Source: Rugamonas aquatica
GTDB lineage: Bacteria; Pseudomonadota; Gammaproteobacteria; Burkholderiales; Burkholderiaceae_D
Assembly: GCF_009380215.1 (NCBI RefSeq)
Contig: NZ_WHUG01000015.1
Coordinates: forward strand, 62,001-126,000
Length of the DNA: 64,000 bases
Direction: 5' to 3'
Shown: one piece after another, positions 25,798 to 35,644 of the stretch
Layout: every line of letters starts with the position of its first letter
How positions within the stretch are numbered: the stretch's first letter is position 1
Position numbers and translations under genes: made by a program
The notes under the pieces: generated by a model
Told to the model about the DNA's origin: nothing
Database searches by the model: none
What the model saw: the letters and a program-made list of their open reading frames with translations, nothing else

Positions 25798-27168
25798 TTA
25801 CTGGATCACCCGATAGCAAGGCGTGTACTGCTTGCCCGCCAGCTTCATGCGATGCTGCGATACGAAGGACGCCAGCAGCGCATCCATCGGCCCCATGATC
25901 CCCTTGTCGCCGTGGATTTCGAAGTGACCGAACTTCTCGATCGCGCGGATTCCCTCATCCTTGACGTTACCCGCCACCACGCCCGAAAACGCCCGGCGCA
26001 GATTCGCCGCCAGCAGGTGCACTTCCTGGTTCTTGTGCAGGCTCAGGTTGCGCATGTTCTCGTGCGTCGGCGCGAACGGATGCTGGAATTCCTGGTCGAT
26101 CTTCAGGCCCCAATTGTAGTAGTAGGCATCGCTGCGGGATTTGCGGAACTCGCGCACCTGCTTGATCCCCGCCTGCATCTCGCGCGCCACCAGCTCAGGA
26201 TCGTCGATGATGATCTTGTAGCGCTGCTGCGCCTCTGGGCCCAGCGTATCGTGGATGAACTGGTTGATCTGCACGAAATACTCGCGCGAGGTCTCAGGCC
26301 CCGTGAACACCAGCGGGAACGGAATGTCGGCGTTATCCGGATGCAGCAGGATGCCCAGTATATAAAGGATCTCCTCGGCCGTCCCCGCGCCGCCTGGGAA
26401 CACGACGATGCCATGGCCGGTGCGTACGAAGGCCTCCAACCGCTTCTCGATATCCGGCATGATTACCAGCTCGTTGACGATGGGGTTGGGCGATTCCGCC
26501 GCGATGATGCCCGGCTCCGTGATCCCCAGGTAGCGTCCCTTGTGCAAGCGCTGCTTGGCGTGGCCGATGGTGGCGCCCTTCATCGGGCCCTTCATCGCGC
26601 CCGGGCCGCAGCCGGTGCAGATGTCCAGGTCGCGCAAGCCCATTTGATAACCGACTTCCTTCGAGTAGTTATACTCGGCGCGGTTGATCGAATGCCCGCC
26701 CCAGCACACCACCAGATTAGGATTGAGCATGGGCTTGAGCACCCCGGCGTTGCGCAGGATGTGGAACACCGAGTCGGTGATGCCTTCGGTGCTGCCCATG
26801 TCGAACTTAGGATTGTCGCTCACCTCATTGCTGACGAAGACGATATCGCGCAGCACCGCGAACAGGTGTTCGTGGATCCCCTTGATCATCTTGCCGTCGA
26901 CGAAAGCGATCGCCGGCGCCCCCTTGATATCGAGCTTGATGCCGCGCTCGCGCTGCACAATGCTGATCTCAAACGACTTGTATCGTTCCAGTAGTTCCTT
27001 TCCATCGTCGATCGTGCTGCCGCAATTGAGCACCGCCAGTGCGCAATTGCGGAAGATGTTATAGAGGCCGCCCTGGCTAGTGTCGAGCAGCTTGTTCACT
27101 TCCGCCTTCGAAAGCACTTCCAGATGGCCTTCGGGTGAAATCAGGGTATCGACAACGTCATGTTCCAT
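25798..27168 (-). CDS. ppnN: Pyrimidine/purine nucleotide 5'-monophosphate nucleosidase
   Basis: This 456-residue cytoplasmic enzyme cleaves nucleoside monophosphates to base and ribose 5-phosphate. It starts at the ATG at 27168 (MEHDVVDTLISPEG, AAGGA about 11 nt upstream). The frame extends to 27309 without support. The LOG/Rossmann signature is present (GCGPGAMKG and PGGAGTAEEILY, about residues 215 and 300). The flanking N- and C-terminal domains are those of E. coli PpnN (YgdH), which has 454 residues and is regulated by (p)ppGpp. The family and length match are good. Confidence 0.93.
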   Translation of the reverse strand: MEHDVVDTLISPEGHLEVLSKAEVNKLLDTSQGGLYNIFRNCALAVLNCGSTIDDGKELLERYKSFEISIVQRERGIKLDIKGAPAIAFVDGKMIKGIHEHLFAVLRDIVFVSNEVSDNPKFDMGSTEGITDSVFHILRNAGVLKPMLNPNLVVCWGGHSINRAEYNYSKEVGYQMGLRDLDICTGCGPGAMKGPMKGATIGHAKQRLHKGRYLGITEPGIIAAESPNPIVNELVIMPDIEKRLEAFVRTGHGIVVFPGGAGTAEEILYILGILLHPDNADIPFPLVFTGPETSREYFVQINQFIHDTLGPEAQQRYKIIIDDPELVAREMQAGIKQVREFRKSRSDAYYYNWGLKIDQEFQHPFAPTHENMRNLSLHKNQEVHLLAANLRRAFSGVVAGNVKDEGIRAIEKFGHFEIHGDKGIMGPMDALLASFVSQHRMKLAGKQYTPCYRVIQ

Positions 27169-27435
27169 GATGCGTAAATCCTTATTCAAATTCGATGCAT
27201 TCCGATGCATTACAGGTAAGCCTGCAGTGCCAATATACGACAAACCGGAAGATTTTGGGGCGGAGATTGCCATAGCAGGAAAGTACACATTTATTAGCAC
27301 AAAAGACATATCTTTGCAGGCAGGCCATCAAAATGTACGGCCGGAGCGATTTGTAGATTAAAATGGCGCCCAATTTGGCTCCCCACGAGGGAACCCGAGA
27401 CACTTTTCATAGATCATAAAATTAGGAGAAGCCGC
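27169..27435. other. Divergent intergenic region ppnN / POT transporter
   Basis: This 267-bp, relatively AT-rich gap must contain both promoters. A short direct repeat (GATGCATT twice near 27195-27210) and AGGAG before the POT gene are visible. I cannot assign a convincing -35/-10 pair, and no gene is evident. Confidence 0.4.
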
Positions 27436-28935
27436 ATGAGCGGTGCTACCACCACCAATACGGAAGTCGCTATTCCCGAATTCAAGCAGATCATGGGTCA
27501 CCCTGCTCCGCTGTGGATGTTGTTCATGACCGAGTTCTGGGAGCGTTTCGCGTTCTACGGCATACGTTGGGCCCTGGTGCTCTACGTCGTGGCGCAGTTC
27601 TACAATGGCGACCCCTCCGGTGAGGCCCCTGCAAACCTGATTTACGGCTCCTATCTGGCCGTGGTCTACGCCGCCGCGCTGTTCGGCGGCTATATCGCCG
27701 ACCGCGTGTTGGGCTATCAGCGCTCCATCCTCGTCGGCGCGTCCTTCATGGCGGCCGGCCTGTTCATGATCGCGCTCCCTAACCAGACCGTGTTCCAACT
27801 CGGCCTGGCCACCATCATCGTCGGTAACGGCATGTTCAAACCGAACATCTCGACCATGGTCGGCAAGCTGTATAGCGCCGCCGATACCCGCCGCGATTCC
27901 GGCTTCACCATTTTCTACATGGGCATCAACTCGGGCGCGATGGTCGCACCGGTGCTGACCGAGTGGCTGGCGACCGCCATCTTCGGCTCCAACGGCATGC
28001 CTGCTTATAAAGTGGTGTTCATGTCGGCCGGCGTCGGCATGCTGATCTCCCTGGTGTGGTTCTTCATCGGCCGCCGCAAGCTGCAAGGCATCGGCGCTCC
28101 GGATGCATCGAACTCCGATCCGAAACGCGTGCTGTACGTGGTTCTGGGCTCGTTCTGCGTGATCCCCGTGGTCTACTTCCTGCTGGCTGCCGGCGCGCAG
28201 AACCTGCAGATCGTGCTGTCGGCGCTGTTCATCCTGCTGTCGATCATGCTGCTGGTCGAAGGTATCAAGAACGGCAAGGTCGCTCGCGACAAGGTCATCG
28301 CCATGCTGCTGATCTTCTTCTTCAACATCATGTTCTGGATGTTCTTCGAACAGGCAGGCAGCTCGTTCACCTTCCTGGCCGATAAGATCGTCGACCGCCA
28401 GATGTTCAACTGGACCTTCCCGGTTGCCTGGTTCCAGACCGTGAACTCGCTGGCCATCATCTCCTGCGCTCCGATCATCGCGTTCATCTGGGTCGCCATG
28501 CGCAACAAGAACCCGTCGATCCCGCGTAAATTCGGCCTGGGCCTGCTGTTTAACGGCGCCGCTTTCGGCCTGCTGATGTTCGCGCTGTCGTCGCTGGTCA
28601 GCATCGACAACCACATCCCGTTCTGGACCCTGTTCATGGTCTACGTGCTGCAATCGATCGGTGAGCTGTGCCTGTCGCCTATCGGCTTGTCGATGGTGAC
28701 CAAGCTGGCTCCTACCCGCCTGGTTGGCCTGGGCATGGGCGGCTGGTTCCTGTCTACCGGTATCGGCAACAACCTGTCGGGCATCTTCGCTTCGGCGGTC
28801 AGCGGCGAGAGCGGCATGTCGGTGACGTCGGCGCTGTCCGGCTACACCTTCGGCTTCTGGTCGCTGATGGCTGGCGGCGCGCTGCTGTTCCTGATCGCAC
28901 CGCTGATTCAGAAGCTGATGCACGGCGTGAAGTAA
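27436..28935 (+). CDS. POT-family proton-coupled oligopeptide transporter
   Basis: This 499-residue major facilitator protein of the PTR2/POT family imports di- and tripeptides with protons across the inner membrane. The ExxER motif (FWERF, residues about 35-39), the GNGMFKPNISTMVG segment and the PTR2 signature FYMGINSGAMVAP are present. The C-terminal half carries the conserved EQAGSSF and SIGELCLSPIGLSMVTKLAP. AGGAG lies 9 nt before the ATG. A strong bidirectional terminator separates it from glpD. Confidence 0.93.
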   Translation: MSGATTTNTEVAIPEFKQIMGHPAPLWMLFMTEFWERFAFYGIRWALVLYVVAQFYNGDPSGEAPANLIYGSYLAVVYAAALFGGYIADRVLGYQRSILVGASFMAAGLFMIALPNQTVFQLGLATIIVGNGMFKPNISTMVGKLYSAADTRRDSGFTIFYMGINSGAMVAPVLTEWLATAIFGSNGMPAYKVVFMSAGVGMLISLVWFFIGRRKLQGIGAPDASNSDPKRVLYVVLGSFCVIPVVYFLLAAGAQNLQIVLSALFILLSIMLLVEGIKNGKVARDKVIAMLLIFFFNIMFWMFFEQAGSSFTFLADKIVDRQMFNWTFPVAWFQTVNSLAIISCAPIIAFIWVAMRNKNPSIPRKFGLGLLFNGAAFGLLMFALSSLVSIDNHIPFWTLFMVYVLQSIGELCLSPIGLSMVTKLAPTRLVGLGMGGWFLSTGIGNNLSGIFASAVSGESGMSVTSALSGYTFGFWSLMAGGALLFLIAPLIQKLMHGVK

Positions 28936-28952
28936 GTACACCTAGTACCAAG

Positions 28953-29010
28953 AAAAATACCACCGGCACAGAGCGCGATCTTGAGCGCGTTCTGGCTGGT
29001 GGTATTTTTT
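28953..29010. terminator. Bidirectional intrinsic terminator between the POT gene and glpD
   Basis: AAAAATACCACC (28953-28964) pairs perfectly with GGTGGTATTTTT (28998-29009), and a second small GC hairpin lies in the loop. A- and T-tracts at both ends serve both converging genes. It abuts the glpD stop codon. Confidence 0.9.
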
Positions 29011-30554
29011 TATGCTGCCTGCTTGTACTGGAAGGGATTGGCGGCCAGCCAGGCTTGCAGTTTGTCGCCGGTGTCCGGAGGCAGGTGCAAGCCCAGTTTG
29101 GAGCGCCGCCACAGGATGTCCTGCGCGGTGCGCGCCCATTCGTAGCGCCGCAGGTACTCCACTTCCGCAGCGTACAGGCCCGGCGCGATCTCTTCGCCCA
29201 TCGCGGCGACATCGTCCTTCTTCCCGAGCAGCGTGTGGATGCGGGTGCCGTAGGCGCGGGCGTAGCGCGCCACCAGCAACTGCGGCAGCCAGCTGTAGCG
29301 GCCCTGCACATTGCGCACCCAGGTGTCGAACTCCAGCACCGAGCGGTTCTGCGGCTCGGCGCCGAACAGGTCTCCGCCCGGCAGGCAGGCGTTGTGGGTC
29401 CAGGCGCCGTGGCGATTGCCCAGTGCCTTGGCGATCTGGTCGACCGCCTCCTCCGCCAGTTTGCGGAAGGTGGTGATCTTGCCGCCGAAGACACTCAGCA
29501 TCGGAGGGCCTTCGCTGTCGACTTCCAGCCGGTAGTCGCGCGTGACGGCCTTGGCGTCGGCACCGTCCTCCACCAGCGGCCGCACGCCGGAATAGGTCCA
29601 CACCACGTCGGCCGGCATGATGGGCTTGACGAAGTACTGGCTGGCCAGCCCGCACAGGTAGGCGATTTCGTCTTCGCTGATGGCGACTTGGCCGGCGTCG
29701 CCCTGGTAATCAAGATCGGTGGTGCCGATCAGCGTGAAATCGCGCTCGTACGGAATCGCGAACACGATGCGGCCGTCCGGGTGCTGGAAGATGTAGGCAT
29801 TGTCATGTTCGAAGATGCGCTTGACGATGATATGGCTGCCCTTGATCAGCCGCAGTTTGCCCCGGCCCTCTTTGGGCAGCGCCGAATGCAGGAAGTCCGC
29901 TGTCCACGGCCCGGCGGCGTTGACCACGTAGCGCGCATTGACGCGGAAGTCGCCGCAACCGCTCTTGTGCAGCGACGCCTCCCAGCCGTCAGCCTTGCGC
30001 GTCAGCGCGCTGCACACGGTCTGGGTCAGGATGGTGGCGCCTTTTTCGCAGGCGTCGATGGCGTTCAGCACCACCAGCCGCGCATCGTCGACCCAGCCGT
30101 CCGAATAGATAAAGCCGCGCTGGAACTCCGGCTTGAGCGGCTTGCCCGCAGCGTGCGTGCGCAGGTTGATGCCGGCCGATGCCGGCAGCAGCTCGCGCTT
30201 GGCCAGCAGGTCGTACAGCATCAGGCCGGCCCGTATCATCAGCGCGGGACGCTGGCTGGGCGCGTGCGGCATCACGAAGCGCAGCGGCCACATGATGTGC
30301 GGCGCGGCGCGCAGTAGCACCTCGCGCTCGATCAGCGCCTTGCGCACCAGATTGAATTCGTAATACTCCAGATAGCGCAGGCCGCCGTGTATCAGCTTGG
30401 TGGAGGCCGACGAGGTGTGCGAGGCCAGGTCATCCTTCTCGCACAACACCACCGACAGCCCCCGCCCCGCCGCGTCGCGCGCGATGCCCGCGCCGTTGAT
30501 GCCGCCCCCTACGATGAGAACGTCGCAATCGAGAGTGTGCTGCGGTTCCGCCAT
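29010..30554 (-). CDS. glpD: Aerobic glycerol-3-phosphate dehydrogenase
   Basis: This 514-residue flavoenzyme oxidises sn-glycerol 3-phosphate to dihydroxyacetone phosphate at the inner membrane and passes electrons to quinone. The N-terminal FAD-binding fold shows DVLIVGGGINGAGIARDAAGRG (13-34). STKLIHGGLRYLEYYEF follows, as in the GlpD/GlpO family. The C-terminal helical cap domain is present (AEVEYLRRYEWARTAQDILWRRSKLGL). No glycerol uptake or kinase gene lies next to it. The match in length and motifs is complete. Confidence 0.95.
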   Translation of the reverse strand: MAEPQHTLDCDVLIVGGGINGAGIARDAAGRGLSVVLCEKDDLASHTSSASTKLIHGGLRYLEYYEFNLVRKALIEREVLLRAAPHIMWPLRFVMPHAPSQRPALMIRAGLMLYDLLAKRELLPASAGINLRTHAAGKPLKPEFQRGFIYSDGWVDDARLVVLNAIDACEKGATILTQTVCSALTRKADGWEASLHKSGCGDFRVNARYVVNAAGPWTADFLHSALPKEGRGKLRLIKGSHIIVKRIFEHDNAYIFQHPDGRIVFAIPYERDFTLIGTTDLDYQGDAGQVAISEDEIAYLCGLASQYFVKPIMPADVVWTYSGVRPLVEDGADAKAVTRDYRLEVDSEGPPMLSVFGGKITTFRKLAEEAVDQIAKALGNRHGAWTHNACLPGGDLFGAEPQNRSVLEFDTWVRNVQGRYSWLPQLLVARYARAYGTRIHTLLGKKDDVAAMGEEIAPGLYAAEVEYLRRYEWARTAQDILWRRSKLGLHLPPDTGDKLQAWLAANPFQYKQAA

Positions 30555-30761
30555 GTCTTCCCCGGTAGTAAAGCGTAGTTGAATCGAATATCTGTTACGT
30601 TACGACAAAATCACCAATAGTCATAGGGTTGAGTGACCGAATTTGCATAAAAAACCACTTTTCCGGTCCGATTGATTTAAGAGTGCCCAAATTGTGTTGG
30701 TCTATAATCGCGCCTACCAATGCTACCGTGAGACTACGCCTTGACTGCTTCCCCCACTGTT
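30555..30761 (+). promoter_or_regulatory. Divergent region glpD / PBP1A with TATAAT
   Basis: A TATAAT at 30703-30708 in front of the PBP1A gene is a likely -10 element. The -35 at the usual spacing is poor. The rest of the gap is AT-rich and shows no gene. Confidence 0.5.
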
Positions 30762-33077
30762 ATGTCCAAATGGCTGACCCGCCGCAACGCCATTCGCGGC
30801 TTCGTCCTGGCCGGCGTCGCCGCGCTGATCGCCGGCGGCCTGCTACTGGCCTACATGCTGCTGTACGTGGCGCCCAACCTGCCGTCGCTGGAAGTCATCA
30901 CGGATTACCGGCCCAAGATCCCGCTGCGCATCTACACCGCCGACAACGCCCTGATCGGCGAATTCGGCGAGGAGCACCGCGATTTCGTGCCGATCAAGGA
31001 TATTCCGGAGATGATGAAGAAGTCCGTGCTGGCCATTGAGGACAAGCGCTTCTACGACCATAACGGCATCGACTGGCGCCGCGCCCTCGGCGCCGCGCGC
31101 GCCAACCTGGGCGGCGCCATGCGCCAGGGAGGCTCCACCATCACCATGCAGGTGGCCCGCAACTTCTTCCTCACGCGCGAGAAATTCTACGGCCGCAAGC
31201 TCAATGAGGTCATGCTGGCCTTTAAGATCGAAGCTGCGCTCAGCAAGGAGCAGATCCTTGAGCTGTATATGAACCAGATCTACCTCGGCCAGCGCTCGTT
31301 CGGTTTCGGCGCGGCGTCGCAGGTCTACTTCGGCAAGTCGCTGAAGGATCTGGATATCGCCGAGATGGCGATGCTGGCCGGCCTGCCGCAGAATCCGGCC
31401 CGCCACAACCCGGCCGTCAATCCCAAGCGCGCCAAGCAACGCCAGCACGTGGTGCTGAAGTCGATGCGCGACCTGGACTACATCACCGAAGAGCAGTACC
31501 AGAAGGCGTTGCATGAAACCCTGCACGTCAGCCATCGCGGCCAGGAGTTCGACACCCACGCCGAGTACGTGGCCGAACTGGCGCGCCAGGTGGTGTACGC
31601 CCAATTCAAAGAGGACTCGTACACCAAGGGCATCAGCGTCTACACCACGATCCTGAAGGCCGACCAGAACGCGGCCTACGAATCGGTGCGCCGCAATGTG
31701 CTGAACTACGACCAGCGCCATGGCTATCGCGGCCCGGAAGCCTTCATCACGCTGCCGGCCGGCGAGGAAGAGCGCGACGACGCCATCGAGGAAGCGCTGC
31801 AGCGCCGCCCGAGCAGCGACCGCCTGATCCCGGCCGTGGTGCTGGATGTCGGCGCCAAGTCGGTGAAGGTGCAGAATCCGTCGGGCGAAGAAATCACCAT
31901 CAGCGGCGACGGCCTGCGCCTAGCCGCCAGCGCGCTGACCGACAAGGCCAAGGACAGCGTGCGCCTGCGCCCAGGCGCGGTGATCCGCATCATGCAGGAG
32001 AAGAACGGCTGGAGCATCTCGCAGGTGCCGCAGGTGGCGGCGGCCTTCGTGTCCATCGATTCGGTGACGGGCGGTTATCACGCGATGGTCGGCGGTTTCG
32101 ACTACAACCTGCAGAAATTCAACCACGTGACGCAGGCCTGGCGCCAGCCGGGTTCCTCGATCAAGCCGTTCGTGTATTCGGCGGCGCTGGAAAAAGGCTT
32201 CTCGCCGGCGACGCTGATCAACGACGTGCCGCTGGACCTGACCGGCGCCGAAACCGGCAACGAGGCATGGAGCCCTAAAAACGACGACGGCAAATTCGAC
32301 GGCCCGATCACCATGCGTACCGCGCTGGCGGAATCGAAGAACGTGGCGTCGGTACGCATCCTGCGTTCGATCACGGTACCTTACGCGCACAACTACCTGG
32401 GCAAGTTCGGCTTCGACCTGGCCAAACATCCTAAGAACCTGACCATGGCGCTGGGCACCGGCTCGGTGACGCCGGCGCAGCTGGTGGGCGCGTACTCGGT
32501 GTTCGCCAACGGCGGCTACACCGTCGAGCCATATCTGATCGCGAAGATCGTCGACGGCAGCGGCAAGATCATCTCCGAAGCCAAGCCGCGCACCACGCTG
32601 CCGGACGACGCCCGCGTGATCGATCCGCGCAACGCCTTCGTCACCGACAGCATGCTGCGCCAGGTCACGCGCACCGGCACCGGCGCCGCCGTGGCCCGCC
32701 TGGGCCGCCCTGACCTGGCCGGCAAGACCGGCACCTCCAGCGATGCGGTGGATGGCTGGTTCGCCGGCTACGGCGGCGGCATCGTCGCGGTATCGTGGAT
32801 GGGCTACGACGATTCGAAATCGTTGGGCGGCAAGGAGTTCGGCTCCAGCGTGGCGCTGCCGATCTGGATCGACTACATGAAGGTGGCGCTGCAAGGCCGC
32901 CCGGCGCAGGAACGCCAGGTGCCGGCGGGATTGACGCAGGTGGACGGCGAGTGGCTGTACGACGAATTCATGGGCGACGCCGCGCGCCACACGCTGGACA
33001 TGGACGACACGGCGCCAGGCGCAGAGAACGTAGCGCCACAGCCAGCCGGCACCACGACTCCGCCGCCGACCAATTAA
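30762..33077 (+). CDS. mrcA: Penicillin-binding protein 1A (bifunctional glycosyltransferase/transpeptidase)
   Basis: This class A PBP of about 771 residues polymerises and cross-links peptidoglycan. One N-terminal span (about 15-35) anchors it. The GT51 domain has the catalytic Glu in AIEDKRFYDHNGID and the GGSTITMQVARN motif. An OB-like linker follows. The transpeptidase domain has SxxK (SSIK, about Ser465), an SxN-type motif (SKN) and KTG (GKTGTSS). I chose ATG 30762; an in-frame TTG at 30741 is an alternative, and neither has a strong ribosome site. A solenoid protein gene follows after 11 nt. Confidence 0.93.
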   Translation: MSKWLTRRNAIRGFVLAGVAALIAGGLLLAYMLLYVAPNLPSLEVITDYRPKIPLRIYTADNALIGEFGEEHRDFVPIKDIPEMMKKSVLAIEDKRFYDHNGIDWRRALGAARANLGGAMRQGGSTITMQVARNFFLTREKFYGRKLNEVMLAFKIEAALSKEQILELYMNQIYLGQRSFGFGAASQVYFGKSLKDLDIAEMAMLAGLPQNPARHNPAVNPKRAKQRQHVVLKSMRDLDYITEEQYQKALHETLHVSHRGQEFDTHAEYVAELARQVVYAQFKEDSYTKGISVYTTILKADQNAAYESVRRNVLNYDQRHGYRGPEAFITLPAGEEERDDAIEEALQRRPSSDRLIPAVVLDVGAKSVKVQNPSGEEITISGDGLRLAASALTDKAKDSVRLRPGAVIRIMQEKNGWSISQVPQVAAAFVSIDSVTGGYHAMVGGFDYNLQKFNHVTQAWRQPGSSIKPFVYSAALEKGFSPATLINDVPLDLTGAETGNEAWSPKNDDGKFDGPITMRTALAESKNVASVRILRSITVPYAHNYLGKFGFDLAKHPKNLTMALGTGSVTPAQLVGAYSVFANGGYTVEPYLIAKIVDGSGKIISEAKPRTTLPDDARVIDPRNAFVTDSMLRQVTRTGTGAAVARLGRPDLAGKTGTSSDAVDGWFAGYGGGIVAVSWMGYDDSKSLGGKEFGSSVALPIWIDYMKVALQGRPAQERQVPAGLTQVDGEWLYDEFMGDAARHTLDMDDTAPGAENVAPQPAGTTTPPPTN

Positions 33078-33088
33078 ATTAAAAAACC

Positions 33089-34786
33089 ATGTCCGATCGC
33101 CACTGGAAAAAAATACGTGATTTTGCTCGCTCCCTGTTTAATCCGGCAGCCGCCCCGGAACAAGCCGGCGCCGATCTGAATCTGCAGGTTGCGCAAAGCC
33201 TGTTTAGCCAGGCAGTCAAACTGGGACAGGCAGGAAAGATCGATGACGAAATCTCCATCTACGACGACCTGATTCGCCGCTTCGGCGACAGCTCCGGGCA
33301 TGAGCTGATCGGCGTGCTGGCGCGCGGTTTGTGCAATAAGGAGGCGCTGCTGGGCAGTCTGGGGCGGTTCGACGAGCAATTGGCGGCGTTTGACGACATT
33401 GAACGACGCTTTGCACGCTTTCCGCTGCAGTCCCCCTTCGGTGAAATCACAGCAAAGACTTTGCTGAGGAAAAGCCAGACACTCAGGCAACTGGGCCGCT
33501 TCAACGAAGAAATCGCCGCTCTCGCCGAATTCGATCAGCGCTATGCCCGCGAGCCCTTTCCGGCGCTGCGCCAAATGGTGGGCGCCTGCCTGCTGGACAA
33601 GGGCGTCGCCTTGGCGCGCCTGAACCGGTTTGAAGATGAACTGGCCGCCTATGATGAATTCATCGAGCGTTATGGGCAAGATTCCACGCTGGAGATACGC
33701 AAGCTGTTGTGCATTGTGTTCAACAACAAAGGCCTGCGCCTGGAAGCCCTGGCCAGGCCGGAAGCCCAGATCGCCCATTGCGACCAGATCACCCGGCGCT
33801 ACCGGGACGACGCCGCCACGATGGAAAAAGAACTGGTGGCATTCAGCCTGCTCAGAAAAGCAAACAGCCTGCATGCCCTGCAGCAGATTGATGCCGCCAG
33901 CGCCGCCCTGGGCGACATCGCGCAGCGCTTCGGCGCCAGCGAACAGACGGCAATGCGCGAACTGGTCGCACAGGCACTGCACCAGCAAGGGCTATTGCTG
34001 GCCAGCGCGGGGAAATTCGATGAGGCGGCCACCGCTGCGGATGGCATTGCGCGCCATGCGGGTCCGCAGGCCGCCATCGGCTTGCGCGTCAAGATAGCAA
34101 GCGGCCTGATAGGCAAAGGCTCCAAGCTGGCGGCCGTGGGCCAGATAGCCGAAGGACTCGCCGTCTACGACGAGATCGTCGCGCGCTTCGGCGACGACCC
34201 GGCGCCGCCACTGCGTGAAAAACTGGCGCGAGCGCTGTTCAACCGCGGATTACTGTTCTCCCAACTGGATCGCGCCGTGGAGGCGATCGCCTCCCACGAC
34301 GATCTGCATCGCCGCTTTGCCGACGATCCCTCGCCTGCCTTGCGCGAAATCGTCGTCATGGATTTGTTGAACAAGAGCGCCAATCTGCTCAAGTTGCAGC
34401 AAGCGGACAGCGCCCTGCTCATCTTCGCGGAAGTCGATCAACGCTACGGGCGGGACGAAGACCCCAAGCTGCGCGTGCATGTCGCCTCCAGCCTGTTCAA
34501 AAAAGGCCGGCTGTCCGCCCTCCTGGGCCGGCACGACCAGGCCATCGCGGCGTATGCCGATCTTGACCAGCGTTTTGCGCACGACAACGTACCGGATATA
34601 CGCAGCATGGTCGCCGACAGCAGCGTCGAACACGCCAAGATATTGGAAGGTAAGGGGATGGCGATGGAGGCCCGGGCGATCTACCACAGGATTGTTCACC
34701 GCTACGCGCAAGACCCTGCCCCCGCCATGCGTCAATTGGTCGCTTGGGTCAAGGCGCTGCCGCAAACGCAGGGCGGCAACGCCTGA
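33089..34786 (+). CDS. TPR-like solenoid protein with twelve about 43-residue repeats
   Basis: This 565-residue protein has no signal peptide and is built almost entirely of helical repeats. Landmark R(F/Y) pairs fall at residues 64, 107, 151, 194 and 237, so the period is 43-44 residues, longer than the usual 34-residue TPR. Each unit follows the pattern A-x-Y-D-E..RYG..D..P.LRE.VA.AL..KG..L..LGR.DE. Such solenoids bind protein partners. It starts 11 nt after the PBP1A gene and is probably co-transcribed with it, so a role linked to cell-wall synthesis is possible. That role is inferred from position only. Confidence 0.82.
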   Translation: MSDRHWKKIRDFARSLFNPAAAPEQAGADLNLQVAQSLFSQAVKLGQAGKIDDEISIYDDLIRRFGDSSGHELIGVLARGLCNKEALLGSLGRFDEQLAAFDDIERRFARFPLQSPFGEITAKTLLRKSQTLRQLGRFNEEIAALAEFDQRYAREPFPALRQMVGACLLDKGVALARLNRFEDELAAYDEFIERYGQDSTLEIRKLLCIVFNNKGLRLEALARPEAQIAHCDQITRRYRDDAATMEKELVAFSLLRKANSLHALQQIDAASAALGDIAQRFGASEQTAMRELVAQALHQQGLLLASAGKFDEAATAADGIARHAGPQAAIGLRVKIASGLIGKGSKLAAVGQIAEGLAVYDEIVARFGDDPAPPLREKLARALFNRGLLFSQLDRAVEAIASHDDLHRRFADDPSPALREIVVMDLLNKSANLLKLQQADSALLIFAEVDQRYGRDEDPKLRVHVASSLFKKGRLSALLGRHDQAIAAYADLDQRFAHDNVPDIRSMVADSSVEHAKILEGKGMAMEARAIYHRIVHRYAQDPAPAMRQLVAWVKALPQTQGGNA

Positions 34787-34787
34787 A

Positions 34788-35468
34788 TTACACCGCCAGA
34801 TAGCCGCGCATCATGCGCACGGCGCTATCGGCAAACTGGTCCGGGCTGATATCCGCAGCCCGGTACTTCCAGCGTTTGACATACCAGTCCTGGAACATCG
34901 CCATGATGTGGGCGGCCAGCAGTTCCGGGCTGCCTTCGGGACGCTGCGGAATCTGCGCGATCACCCCGGCGAACAAGGCCTGCACATACAGCTCCGATTC
35001 CTTGGCCGTGGTGCGCTGCGCCGCCTGCAGTACGCGCGAATCCATGAAGACGAAATAAAACCAAGGCTGCAGAATCTCGGACACGTAGATCGACGCGCGC
35101 ATCAGCGCTTCCAGCTTGTCCAGCGGTTCGGTGATATCGGTGAACAGGCGCGGCATCTCCAGCGTGGCGTGGCGCACCACGTCTTCTATCATCTCGGCCA
35201 GTTGGTCCTTGCCGCTGATGTACCCGTACAAGCCGCCCATCGACAGGCCGGTTTCCTGACACAGGTCGCGCAGGTTCATGGCGCGGAAGCCCACATCGTT
35301 GGCCAGCTTGAAGGTGGCGCGGAAGATCCGTTCCAGGTTTTCCAGCGCCGGCTTGCGGCGCTTGACGGTGATGCGTTCCGCGTTGTGGTCGAGCAGATAG
35401 GCCCAGATATTGGCGCCGTCCAGTGGCGTCATCGCCTGAAATTGTTGGAAGTCGAATCGCGCCTGCAA
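34788..35468 (-). CDS. TetR-family transcriptional regulator
   Basis: This regulator of about 226 residues has an N-terminal TetR DNA-binding domain (LERIFRATFKLANDVGFRAMNLRDLCQETGLSMGGLYGYI). The ligand domain (EMPRLFTDITEPLDKLEALMR onward) is helical. The start is uncertain. I chose a TTG at 35468 because a TATAAT (minus strand) lies inside the upstream extension that begins with ATG at 35525. An ATG at 35432 is another option. It is divergent from the lipase operon and may control it. Its stop is 1 nt from the stop of the convergent solenoid gene. Confidence 0.87.
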   Translation of the reverse strand: MQARFDFQQFQAMTPLDGANIWAYLLDHNAERITVKRRKPALENLERIFRATFKLANDVGFRAMNLRDLCQETGLSMGGLYGYISGKDQLAEMIEDVVRHATLEMPRLFTDITEPLDKLEALMRASIYVSEILQPWFYFVFMDSRVLQAAQRTTAKESELYVQALFAGVIAQIPQRPEGSPELLAAHIMAMFQDWYVKRWKYRAADISPDQFADSAVRMMRGYLAV

Positions 35469-35644
35469 GATAGTCTCTTTGTATGATTTTTGTGTCCGAT
35501 TATAGCCCAGGAAAACAACTGGCATCAGCGTCGCCGCAGATTGGCTCCCCAGGCCTAGCGTGCGGACTGCAAGGCCAACGCCTCGGTGCTACATTTTGCT
35601 GACCGGGGAAATACCCGGACCTCAAAATATAATCGGAGACTTCA

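Noticed and set aside
35628..35633. TATAAT just before the lipase gene as its promoter
   Set aside because: It is only 12 nt from the ATG, so a transcript from it would lack the ribosome site.
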